A stretch of 6,383 nucleotides of DNA, taken from contig QKDJ01000113.1 of NCBI GenBank assembly GCA_003252145.1, positions 1 to 6,383 of the forward strand, in the 5' to 3' direction. This DNA is from Azovibrio restrictus (GTDB lineage: Bacteria > Pseudomonadota > Gammaproteobacteria > Burkholderiales > Rhodocyclaceae). Shown in pieces: positions 1 to 6,274 of the stretch. The notes beneath the pieces were generated by a model, which searched no databases, had not been told where the DNA came from, and saw only the letters and a list, made by a program, of their open reading frames with translations. The stretch's first letter is position 1. The number at the start of each line of letters is the position of its first letter. The position numbers and the translations under genes were made by a program.

Positions 1-17
1 TGGGAGGTGGGGCCTGA
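1..17 (+). CDS. 3' end of an upstream gene (only the last codons)
   Basis: Reading in the frame that starts at base 3 gives Gly-Gly-Gly-Ala and then a TGA stop at 15-17. This stop overlaps the bamB ATG (17-19) by one base. Such TGATG junctions are typical of translationally coupled genes. In many proteobacteria the gene before bamB encodes a YfgM-like tetratricopeptide membrane protein, often preceded by hisS. That identity is inferred from gene order alone, because four codons cannot identify a protein. Confidence 0.35.
2..7 (+). promoter_or_regulatory. Ribosome binding site of bamB
   Basis: GGGAGG lies 9 nt before the bamB ATG. It matches the Shine-Dalgarno consensus well and supports the start at 17. 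It falls inside the last codons of the presumed upstream gene, as expected for a coupled pair. Confidence 0.7.
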
Positions 18-1171
18 TGCGTACCCGTCACCTGCCGCTGGTGTTGCTGATGACCGGGATGTTGGGCGGTTGTGCCTCCATCATCCCGGATAGCCTCAAC
101 CCCTTTGCCAGCAAAGGCCCCAAGATGGCCGAGCTGACTCCCATCGAGTCCAGTGCGGAAATCCGTGAGGCCTGGTCCTACAAGATAGGCAAGGCAGAGT
201 CAGCCGTGTTCTATCCGGCCGTGGTGGGTGAGGCCGTGTATGTGGCTGCCGCCGATGGCAGTATTGCCAAGTTGGAAAATGGTCAGGCCGCCTGGCGTAT
301 CGAGGCCAAGAAACCCCTGTCTGCCGGGGTTGGCAGCGATGGTCAGCTGGTAGTGGTGGGGACCCGGGAAGGGGAGGTTCTGGCCTTCTCCGCCAAGGAT
401 GGCTCGGCCCAGTGGCAAGCCAAGGTCAGCAGCGAAGTGCTGGCGCCTCCCCTGGTGGATGGCGACCTGATTCTGGTGAGAAGCGGCGACAACCGGGTTG
501 TGGCTCTGGATGCCCAGGGTAAGCAGAAGTGGCTGTATCAGCGTCCCACGCCTACCCTGTCCCTGCGTAATTCCGCGCCCATGATCCGGGCCGATAATTT
601 TGTCCTGACCGGATTCCCGGGAGGCAAGTTGGTGGCTTTGGCCGTGCACAATGGGGCTCCTGCTTGGGAAGGTACGGTGGCGCTTCCTAAAGGAGCGACC
701 GAATTGGATCGCATGGCTGATGTAGTCTCCACGCCAGCAGCTTCTGGTCCCCTCGGCTGCGCGGTGGCCTTTCAAGGAAAAGTCACCTGTTTCGACTTTT
801 CCCAGGGCGGTAACACCGTCTGGTCCCGGGACATGTCCTCCTCTGCAGGCCTGGCCCTGGATGGTCGGGCTGCGTTCGTGACAGATGATCAGGGGGCCAT
901 TCATGCCCTCGCCCTGAGTTCCGGGAGTAGTCTCTGGAAACAGGACAAGCTGTATCTGCGGCAGGTGACTGCCCCCCTGGTTGTGGGGCGCAACCATCTG
1001 GCAGTGGGAGATGCCCAGGGCGTGGTGCATCTGCTGCGTCGGGATGATGGTAGTTTCTCCGCCCGCTTTAATACCGATGGCAGTCCTGTGACCACGGCCC
1101 CGCAAATGCTGGGGAACCGGATTCTGGTCCAGACCCGCCAAGGGCATGTTTACGCACTGGAAGTTCAATGA
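17..1171 (+). CDS. bamB: Outer membrane protein assembly factor BamB (lipoprotein, beta-propeller)
   Basis: BamB is a periplasmic lipoprotein of the BAM complex. It docks on the POTRA domains of BamA and helps fold beta-barrel proteins into the outer membrane. The 384-residue product begins with a lipoprotein signal: a basic start (MRTRH), a hydrophobic core and the lipobox L16-G-G-C19. Ala at +2 is compatible with outer-membrane sorting. The rest is a chain of PQQ-like propeller blades with recurring patterns such as AxDG, W and LVVxT. Two family signatures are present: LSLR (residues 181-184), in the loop that in E. coli contacts BamA, and [11 protein letters not shown] (226-236), which matches the E. 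coli GSTEIDRLSDV segment. Length is normal (E. coli about 392). The stop overlaps the der start (ATGA), so the two are probably co-translated. A good ribosome binding site 9 nt upstream supports this start. Identity is firm. Confidence 0.96.
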   Translation: MRTRHLPLVLLMTGMLGGCASIIPDSLNPFASKGPKMAELTPIESSAEIREAWSYKIGKAESAVFYPAVVGEAVYVAAADGSIAKLENGQAAWRIEAKKPLSAGVGSDGQLVVVGTREGEVLAFSAKDGSAQWQAKVSSEVLAPPLVDGDLILVRSGDNRVVALDAQGKQKWLYQRPTPTLSLRNSAPMIRADNFVLTGFPGGKLVALAVHNGAPAWEGTVALPKGATELDRMADVVSTPAASGPLGCAVAFQGKVTCFDFSQGGNTVWSRDMSSSAGLALDGRAAFVTDDQGAIHALALSSGSSLWKQDKLYLRQVTAPLVVGRNHLAVGDAQGVVHLLRRDDGSFSARFNTDGSPVTTAPQMLGNRILVQTRQGHVYALEVQ

Positions 1172-2493
1172 AGCCAACCCTGGCCCTGGTCGGCCGGCCC
1201 AATGTGGGCAAGTCCACCCTTTTCAACCGGCTGACCCGCAGCCGTGACGCCATCGTGGCCGACTTTTCCGGTCTGACCCGGGATCGCCACTACGGCCACG
1301 GCCGCATGGGCAGCAAGCCCTTCCTGGTGGTGGATACCGGCGGTTTCGAGCCCCTGGTCAAGGAGGGCATCCTCCATGAAATGGCCCGTCAGACCGAGCA
1401 GGCCATTGCCGAAGCCGATGCCATCATTTTCGTGGTGGATGGTCGGGGCGGGATCACCCCCCAGGACAAGGAAATCGCCAACAAGCTGCGGCGCCTGGAG
1501 CGGCCGGTGTTCCTGGCGGTCAACAAGACCGAGGGGATGAATCAAGGCATGGTGTCCGCCGAGTTCCACGAACTGGGATTGGGTGAGCCTCATCCTATTT
1601 CCGCTTCCCACGGGGAAGGGGTTCGCCATCTGGTGGATCTGGCCCTGGATAGTTTCCCGGAGCCCGAGGAAGAGGAAGAGCGCCCCGATGTGCTCAAGGT
1701 GGCCATTGCCGGTCGTCCCAATGTGGGTAAATCCACTTTGATCAACGCCTTGATCGGCGAAGAGCGGGTCATTGCCTTTGATATGCCGGGCACTACCCGG
1801 GATGCCATCTACGTGGATTTCGAGCGGGGCGGACGCAAGTACAGCCTCATCGACACCGCCGGGTTGCGCAAGAAGGGCAAGGTATTCGAGGCCATCGAGA
1901 AATTCTCCGTGGTGAAGACCCTGCAATCCATTGAAGATGCCCACGTGGTGATCCTCATGCTGGATGCCCAGCAGGATATTTCCGACCAGGATGCCCATGT
2001 GGCGGACTTCGTCGTGCAATCGGGCCGCGCCCTGGTGGTGGCGGTCAACAAGTGGGATGGTCTGGATCACTACGCCAAGGAACTGATTCGGGGTGCTTTG
2101 GAGCGCAAGCTCAAGTTCCTGGACTTCGCCAAGATACATTTCATCTCGGCCCGGGAGAACTTCGGTCTGGACAAGATGTTCCAGTCGGTCAATGCTGCTT
2201 ACGCCGCGGCCATGGCCAAGCTGCCTACGCCCAAGCTGACCCGGGTTCTGCTGGATGCGGTGGCCCGTCAGGCACCTCCGCGTCATGGAGCCTTCCGCCC
2301 CAAGATGCGCTATGCCCACCAGGGGGGCTCCAATCCGCCCATCATCGTCATTCACGGCAATGCCCTGGAGCACGTTCCCAATAGTTACCAGCGCTACCTT
2401 GAAAATACCTTCCGTCACGTCTTCAAACTGGACGGTACCCCGTTACGCATCCAATTCAATACCGCACATAACCCTTACGCAAACAAGGATTAA
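1168..2493 (+). CDS. der: Ribosome biogenesis GTPase Der (EngA), tandem GTPase domains
   Basis: Der is an essential GTPase that binds the 50S subunit and is needed for its maturation. It is unusual in carrying two GTPase domains in tandem plus a C-terminal KH-like domain, and all three are visible in this 441-residue protein. Domain 1 has the P-loop GRPNVGKST (residues 9-17), DTGG (56-59) and NKTEG (119-123). Domain 2 has the P-loop GRPNVGKST (182-190), DTAG (229-232) followed by LRKKGK, and NKWDG (294-298). An acidic linker ([11 protein letters not shown], about 166-176) joins the domains. The KH-like domain covers roughly 345-438, with the family motif [17 protein letters not shown]. The protein is shorter than E. 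coli Der (490), chiefly because it lacks that protein's long acidic insertions. Glu122 replaces the usual Asp of the first NKxD motif; I recall this substitution in other betaproteobacteria, so it is probably lineage-specific rather than damage. The start overlaps the bamB stop by 4 nt, implying coupling. Confidence 0.97.
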   Translation: MKPTLALVGRPNVGKSTLFNRLTRSRDAIVADFSGLTRDRHYGHGRMGSKPFLVVDTGGFEPLVKEGILHEMARQTEQAIAEADAIIFVVDGRGGITPQDKEIANKLRRLERPVFLAVNKTEGMNQGMVSAEFHELGLGEPHPISASHGEGVRHLVDLALDSFPEPEEEEERPDVLKVAIAGRPNVGKSTLINALIGEERVIAFDMPGTTRDAIYVDFERGGRKYSLIDTAGLRKKGKVFEAIEKFSVVKTLQSIEDAHVVILMLDAQQDISDQDAHVADFVVQSGRALVVAVNKWDGLDHYAKELIRGALERKLKFLDFAKIHFISARENFGLDKMFQSVNAAYAAAMAKLPTPKLTRVLLDAVARQAPPRHGAFRPKMRYAHQGGSNPPIIVIHGNALEHVPNSYQRYLENTFRHVFKLDGTPLRIQFNTAHNPYANKD

Positions 2494-2504
2494 GCGCGGA
2501 AAGA

Positions 2505-2535
2505 GGGGCGTGGCCGCATATCCGGCTGGCGCCCC
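2505..2535 (+). other. Stem-loop in the der-hfq intergenic region
   Basis: GGGGCG (2505-2510) pairs with CGCCCC (2530-2535). Inside that, GCCG (2513-2516) pairs with CGGC (2523-2526). Two G-U pairs and one bulged G connect the two helices, giving about 12 base pairs with a 6-nt loop. It starts 11 nt after the der stop. CCTTGG follows rather than a T-run, so it does not look like an efficient intrinsic terminator. It may protect the der 3' end, mark an RNA-processing site, or partly attenuate read-through into hfq. The pairing is visible; any role is inferred. Confidence 0.55.
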
Positions 2536-2564
2536 CCTTGGAAATTGGGTAAATTAGGCAAACC

Positions 2565-2573
2565 AATAACAAC
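2565..2573 (+). promoter_or_regulatory. Possible Hfq-binding (ARN)3 element in the hfq leader
   Basis: The triplets AAT-AAC-AAC form three consecutive A-R-N repeats within an A-rich stretch, 7 nt before the hfq ribosome binding site. The distal face of Hfq is known to bind (ARN)n RNA, and E. coli Hfq represses its own translation through its 5' leader. Autoregulation here is inferred from position and composition only. The element is short and could arise by chance in an A-rich leader. Confidence 0.3.
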
Positions 2574-2580
2574 TACTCTT

Positions 2581-2584
2581 GGAG
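2581..2584 (+). promoter_or_regulatory. Ribosome binding site of hfq (decides the start)
   Basis: GGAG lies 8 nt before the ATG at 2593. An in-frame ATG at 2545 would add 16 residues that have no counterpart in Hfq, so the binding site and the conserved N-terminus together fix the start at 2593. Confidence 0.75.
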
Positions 2585-2592
2585 TCCACACC

Positions 2593-2832
2593 ATGAGCAA
2601 TAAAGGGCAACTGTTACAAGACCCCTTCCTCAACACCCTGCGCCGGGAACATGTCCCGGTTTCCATTTATCTGGTCAATGGCATCAAGTTGCAGGGTCAG
2701 ATCGAATCCTTCGACCAGTACGTGGTGCTCCTCAAGAATACGGTGACCCAGATGGTGTACAAGCACGCCATTTCCACCGTGGTACCGGCCCGTCCCGTGA
2801 ATATTCAGCAGGACCAGGTCGCTGAAGCCTGA
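2593..2832 (+). CDS. hfq: RNA chaperone Hfq
   Basis: Hfq is a hexameric Sm-like protein that pairs small RNAs with mRNAs and controls mRNA stability and translation. The 79-residue product is almost superimposable on the E. coli core, offset by one residue. The Sm1 motif spans about 21-50 ([20 protein letters not shown] and onward) and the Sm2 motif is [10 protein letters not shown] (56-65). Proximal-face residues for U-rich RNA are present (Q9, Q42, Y43, K57, H58), as are distal-face residues (Y26, I31, K32). The lateral rim reads R17-R18-E19-H20, where E. coli has RRER, so the last arginine is histidine. The tail after the Sm fold is only about 12 residues (E. coli about 37) and ends acidic (DQVAEA). 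It follows der by 99 nt with its own leader, and a terminator-like hairpin lies downstream, so hfq may form its own short transcript as well as being read through. Confidence 0.98.
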   Translation: MSNKGQLLQDPFLNTLRREHVPVSIYLVNGIKLQGQIESFDQYVVLLKNTVTQMVYKHAISTVVPARPVNIQQDQVAEA

Positions 2833-2859
2833 TTGAATTGATCTTCCGCATTCCCCCTA

Positions 2860-2897
2860 AGGCGGGGACCCCGATCCGGGTGTCCCCGCTTCCTTTT
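2860..2897 (+). terminator. Intrinsic terminator or attenuator between hfq and hflX
   Basis: GCGGGGAC (2862-2869) pairs perfectly with GTCCCCGC (2882-2889), extended outward by a G-T pair and an A-T pair. CCC (2870-2872) and GGG (2878-2880) extend the stem inward past a bulged T at 2881, closing a 5-nt loop. The sequence TTCCTTTT (2890-2897) follows as an interrupted U-tract. This is the best terminator shape in the window. It sits 28 nt after the hfq stop and 16 nt before the hflX ATG, so it probably ends a fraction of hfq transcripts while the rest continue into hflX. Confidence 0.75.
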
Positions 2898-2907
2898 GGT
2901 GCTTCTC

Positions 2908-4077
2908 ATGCTTGATCGTCCGGAAGCCGGCGAACGGGCAGTCCTCGTGCAACTGGATTTTGGCCAGCGGGATATTCCCGAGCGGCTGGAAGAGGTGCGC
3001 CTGCTGACCGAGTCGGCCGGAGGAATGGTCACCGCTGAAATCACCGGCCGTCGTCAGAGCCCGGATCCCAAGACCTACGCGGGCAAGGGCAAGGTGGCGG
3101 AAATCGGCGCCATCCTGGCGGCTACCCAATCTGATCTGGTGATCTTCAACCATGAGCTATCCCCGGTGCAGCAACGCAACCTGGAGCGGGAGCTCCAGTG
3201 CCGGGTCATCGACCGGACTAGCCTGATTCTCGACATCTTTGCCCTGCGGGCCCAGAGTGCCGAGGGCAAGCTGCAGGTGGAGCTGGCTCAGCTGGAGCAT
3301 CTTTCTACCCGCCTGGTGCGAGGCTGGACCCACCTGGAGCGGCAACGAGGGGGGATCGGCCTACGAGGTCCAGGGGAAACCCAGTTGGAAACGGACCGAC
3401 GCTTGCTGGGGGGCCGGGTCAAGGCTCTGAAGGAACGAATTCACAAGCTTTCCCGTCAACGGAATGTGCAGCGCAAGGCTCGTCTCAAGGGGGATGTGCT
3501 GAACGTGTCCCTGGTGGGTTATACCAATGCAGGTAAATCCACCCTGTTCAATGTGCTGACTAAAGCCGGGGTCTATGCGGCCAATCAGCTTTTTGCAACG
3601 CTGGATACCACTTCGCGCAAACTCTGGCTGGAGGACGCAGGTCACGTGATTCTCTCGGATACGGTGGGCTTCATCCGTGATTTGCCTCACTCCCTGGTGG
3701 CTGCCTTCCAGGCCACCCTGGAGGCTACGGGGGATGCGGACATCCTGCTGCACGTGGTGGATAGTGCCAGCCCCGCCCGGGATGAGCAGATCAGCGAGGT
3801 CAACAAAGTGCTGGAAGAAATCGGCGCCCAGCATGTGCCCCAGATTCTGGTCTGGAACAAGGTGGACCTGACCGGGGTTGCGCCGGCGGTGGAGCGAGAC
3901 GGCTATGGTAGAATCCAGCGCGTCAAATTGAGTGCGCGGACAGGCGATGGACTTCCTCTGCTGCGCGATGTACTCGGGGAATGCGCCCGGGAGAAACGAA
4001 CCCTAAGAGCAGCACGGGCCGAGGCGGCCCGGCTGGAATCAGTCGAAGGGGCGGAATCCGATTCCGACCCATTTTGA
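2908..4077 (+). CDS. hflX: Ribosome-associated GTPase HflX
   Basis: HflX is a GTPase of the Obg-HflX superfamily that binds the ribosomal E-site region and 50S subunit. In E. coli it splits stalled or heat-damaged ribosomes. The 389-residue product has the N-terminal HflX domain (about 1-195), including the signature GGIGLRGPGE (148-157) followed by TQLETDRRLL, and an arginine-rich helical linker. The G domain has the P-loop GYTNAGKST (204-212), the G2 segment FATLD (229-233), DTVGF (251-255) and NKVD (317-320). All key nucleotide-binding motifs are intact, and length is close to family norms. I chose the ATG at 2908 because MLDRPEAGERAVLVQLDF aligns with the E. coli start MFDRYDAGEQAVLV. TTG at 2896 and GTG at 2899 are in frame, but they fall in or against the U-tract of the preceding hairpin. 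No strong Shine-Dalgarno is visible; GGTG at 2898-2901 is the only candidate. Its neighbours hfq upstream and hflKC downstream match the classical hfl locus. Confidence 0.96.
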   Translation: MLDRPEAGERAVLVQLDFGQRDIPERLEEVRLLTESAGGMVTAEITGRRQSPDPKTYAGKGKVAEIGAILAATQSDLVIFNHELSPVQQRNLERELQCRVIDRTSLILDIFALRAQSAEGKLQVELAQLEHLSTRLVRGWTHLERQRGGIGLRGPGETQLETDRRLLGGRVKALKERIHKLSRQRNVQRKARLKGDVLNVSLVGYTNAGKSTLFNVLTKAGVYAANQLFATLDTTSRKLWLEDAGHVILSDTVGFIRDLPHSLVAAFQATLEATGDADILLHVVDSASPARDEQISEVNKVLEEIGAQHVPQILVWNKVDLTGVAPAVERDGYGRIQRVKLSARTGDGLPLLRDVLGECAREKRTLRAARAEAARLESVEGAESDSDPF

Positions 4078-4130
4078 ATCTTTCTTGAGCTTCTGACGGA
4101 CATTCCATGATTTCAACCCTAGGCATTCTC

Positions 4131-5408
4131 ATGTCCATCAACGACCCCCAATGGGGCGGTCGGGGTGGCAACGACGACCAAGGCGGCGGTGGCCGCCGTC
4201 CTCCTCAAGGTCCTCCTGACCTGGAGGACATCTGGCGCGACCTGAATAACAAGATCAACGGCCTGTTCGGCAAAAAGAACCGGGGCGGCAATGGTGGCGG
4301 TGATGATCGTCCTCCTGTGGATCTGAATCCCAAGGCCATCGGCGGCGGCATCGGCGTGTTGATCGGTCTGGTGGCTCTGGTGTGGATGGCTTCCGGCTTC
4401 TACATCGTGGATGCTTCTCAGCGGGGTGTGGTGCTGCAATTCGGCAAGTTCGTGGAAACCACGGAGCCGGGTCTGCGTTGGCGTATGCCTTACCCCATCC
4501 AATCCCACGAAGTGGTGAATCTCACCGGTGTGCGGACCCTGGAAATCGGTTATCGGAATACCGAACGCAACAAGGTTCTCAAGGAAGCCCTGATGCTGAC
4601 GGACGATGAAAACATCATCAATATCCAGTTTGCCGTGCAGTACTTCCTCAAGGATCCCACCGAGTATCTGTTCCAGAACCGTTTCCCGGACGAGGCCGTG
4701 ATGCAGGCGGCAGAAACCGCCGTGCGGGAAATCGTGGGCAAGAGCAAGATGGACTTCGTGCTCTATGAAGGGCGCGAACAGGTAGCTTCCCAGGCCACCA
4801 CCCTGATGCAGGAAATCCTGGATCGCTACAAGACAGGCATCATCATCTCCAAGGTCACCATGCAGAACGCCCAGCCCCCTGAGCAGGTGCAGTCTGCCTT
4901 TGATGACGCGGTAAAGGCCGGTCAGGACAAGGAACGTCAGAAGAACGAAGGTCAGGCCTACGCCAACGACGTGATTCCCAAGGCCCGGGGTACGGCCGCT
5001 CGCCTGCTGCAGGAAGCCGATGGCTACAAGCAGCGCATGATTGCCACCGCCGAGGGTGACGCCAGCCGCTTCAAGCAGGTGCTGGCCGAATATTCCAAGG
5101 CGCCCGAGGTGACCCGTCAGCGCCTGTACCTGGAAACCATGCAACAGGTCTATGCCAACACCAGCAAGGTGATGGTGGATGCCAAGGGCCAGGGCAATCT
5201 GCTCTACCTGCCTCTGGATAAGCTGATGCAAGCGGGGGCCGGTGCGGTCATGCAACAGCAGGCTGCTGGTAATGCGTCTGCCGCCAGTGCCGTCCGTAAT
5301 ACCACTCAAGGCTCGGCCTTTGCCGGGGATGTTCCGCCGCAGGTGGAGCGGGGTTTTGATACGGGTTCGTCCCGCGACCTCCGTTCCCGTGATCGGGAGG
5401 GCCGCTAA
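4131..5408 (+). CDS. hflK: FtsH protease modulator HflK (SPFH/band-7 membrane protein)
   Basis: HflK pairs with HflC in a large inner-membrane, periplasm-facing cage around the FtsH AAA protease and modulates turnover of membrane proteins. The 425-residue product starts with a cytoplasmic Gly/Asp/Arg-rich tail containing PPDLEDIWRDLNNKINGLFG, typical of HflK. One transmembrane helix follows at about 69-92. The SPFH domain runs from about 95 to 250, and a charged, alanine-rich helical/coiled-coil region from about 251 to 325. The motif APEVTRQRLYLETM (from 324) is present, and a low-complexity Gln/Ala/Ser tail ends in SRDREGR. The start at 4131 gives MSINDPQWG, the usual beginning of betaproteobacterial HflK, with a weak AGG at 4121-4123. 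An in-frame ATG at 4107 would add eight residues (MISTLGIL) and has ACGGA 6 nt upstream, so it cannot be excluded. The stop overlaps the hflC ATG by one base, fitting the 1:1 partnership. Confidence 0.95.
   Translation: MSINDPQWGGRGGNDDQGGGGRRPPQGPPDLEDIWRDLNNKINGLFGKKNRGGNGGGDDRPPVDLNPKAIGGGIGVLIGLVALVWMASGFYIVDASQRGVVLQFGKFVETTEPGLRWRMPYPIQSHEVVNLTGVRTLEIGYRNTERNKVLKEALMLTDDENIINIQFAVQYFLKDPTEYLFQNRFPDEAVMQAAETAVREIVGKSKMDFVLYEGREQVASQATTLMQEILDRYKTGIIISKVTMQNAQPPEQVQSAFDDAVKAGQDKERQKNEGQAYANDVIPKARGTAARLLQEADGYKQRMIATAEGDASRFKQVLAEYSKAPEVTRQRLYLETMQQVYANTSKVMVDAKGQGNLLYLPLDKLMQAGAGAVMQQQAAGNASAASAVRNTTQGSAFAGDVPPQVERGFDTGSSRDLRSRDREGR
5395..5400 (+). promoter_or_regulatory. Ribosome binding site of hflC inside the hflK 3' end
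   Basis: GGGAGG lies 7 nt before the hflC ATG and within the last codons of hflK. Together with the TAATG stop/start overlap it supports coupled translation of the two cage subunits. It is the same hexamer as the one before bamB. Confidence 0.7.
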
Positions 5409-6274
5409 TGAACGGCAAGTTGCAAGTCCTAGGTGCCACCGTCGGCCTGTTGCTGATCGTGGCCTCCATGTCCCTGTTTACCGTGGATCAACGCCAGTTT
5501 GCGATGATCTTCCAGTTGGGTGAAGTGAAGCAGGTGATTACCAAGCCGGGCCTCAATTTCAAGTGGCCCATGATCCAGAACGTACGTTTCTTCGATAACC
5601 GGGTGCAGACCCTGGACAGCCAGGAACCCGAGCGTTTCATCACTTCCGAGAAGAAGAACGTGCTGGTGGATTCCTTCGTCAAATGGCGCATTGTGGATCC
5701 CAAGCTCTACTACGTGTCCGTGGGCGGCGATGAATCCCGGGCCCGGACCCGCCTGTCCCAGACCGTCAATGACAGCCTGCGGGGCGAGTTCGGCAAGCGC
5801 ACCGTCCATGATGTGGTGTCCGGCGAGCGGGACAAGATCATGGAAGACATGCGCGGCAAGGCCGATGCGGACGCTCGCAAGATCGGTGTGCAGATTCTCG
5901 ATGTACGTCTGAAGCGGGTGGAGCTGCCCCAGGAAGTGTCCGATGCGGTGTATCGCCGTATGGAAGCCGAGCGTAAGCGGGTGGCCAATGAACTGCGTTC
6001 CGAGGGGGCTGCCGAGGCCGAAAAAATTCGCGCCGATGCGGATCGTCAGCGGGAAGTGATCATTGCCGATGCCTATCGGGATGCCCAGAAGGTCAAGGGT
6101 GAGGGGGACGCCAAGGCTGCATCCATCTATGGTCAAGCCTTTAACCAGAACCCCGAGTTCTATGCCTTCTATCGCAGTCTGGAGGCCTACCGGGCCACCT
6201 TCAACAGCAAGAACGATGTGCTGGTGGTGGAACCCAACTCCGACTTCTTCAAGTATCTGAAAAACGCCAAATGA
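5408..6274 (+). CDS. hflC: FtsH protease modulator HflC (SPFH/band-7 membrane protein)
   Basis: HflC is the partner of HflK in the FtsH-HflKC assembly of the inner membrane. The 288-residue product has a very short cytoplasmic start (MNGK) and one transmembrane helix at about 5-25. The SPFH domain follows (about 25-185), including RVELPQEVSDAVYRRMEAER from residue 170. A long charged helical/coiled-coil segment runs to about 240, rich in Glu-Ala-Lys-Arg heptads. The conserved C-terminal stretch NPEFYAFYRSLEAY (248-261) precedes the end. It is shorter than E. coli HflC (334) but complete at both ends; as far as I recall this length is usual in betaproteobacteria. It overlaps hflK by 1 nt upstream and the DUF2065 gene by 4 nt downstream (ATGA), so all three are probably translated from one message. 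Confidence 0.96.
   Translation: MNGKLQVLGATVGLLLIVASMSLFTVDQRQFAMIFQLGEVKQVITKPGLNFKWPMIQNVRFFDNRVQTLDSQEPERFITSEKKNVLVDSFVKWRIVDPKLYYVSVGGDESRARTRLSQTVNDSLRGEFGKRTVHDVVSGERDKIMEDMRGKADADARKIGVQILDVRLKRVELPQEVSDAVYRRMEAERKRVANELRSEGAAEAEKIRADADRQREVIIADAYRDAQKVKGEGDAKAASIYGQAFNQNPEFYAFYRSLEAYRATFNSKNDVLVVEPNSDFFKYLKNAK

Noticed and set aside
1165..2418. Long open frame of about 417 codons on the - strand across der, with similar ones across bamB, hflK and hflC
   Set aside because: Each lies opposite a certain gene in GC-rich, strongly biased sequence, which leaves long antisense frames free of stops. Their translations are rich in His, Gly and Gln and show no recognisable domain.
2399..2428. 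Possible sigma-70 -35 (TTGAAA) in the der 3' end as an hfq promoter
   Set aside because: The best -10 at proper spacing matches only 3 of 6 consensus bases, which is not enough in coding sequence.
2527..2541. Sigma-54-like pattern TGGCGC-N5-TTGG before hfq
   Set aside because: Spacing fits the -24/-12 layout, but the nearly invariant GC of the -12 element is GG, and the left half lies in the 3' arm of the stem-loop, which explains its composition better.
2545..2592. Upstream in-frame ATG that would extend Hfq by 16 residues
   Set aside because: The extension has no counterpart in Hfq, and the ribosome binding site at 2581-2584 serves the ATG at 2593.
4085..4111. Possible sigma-70 promoter TTGAGC / CATGAT in the hflX-hflK gap
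   Set aside because: Each box matches 4 of 6 bases, but the spacer is only 15 nt. The gap shows no other promoter or terminator feature.
4152..4320. Repetitive Gly/Asp-coding sequence with recurring GTCCTCCT in the hflK 5' end
   Set aside because: This is the normal low-complexity cytoplasmic tail of HflK rather than a DNA repeat element.
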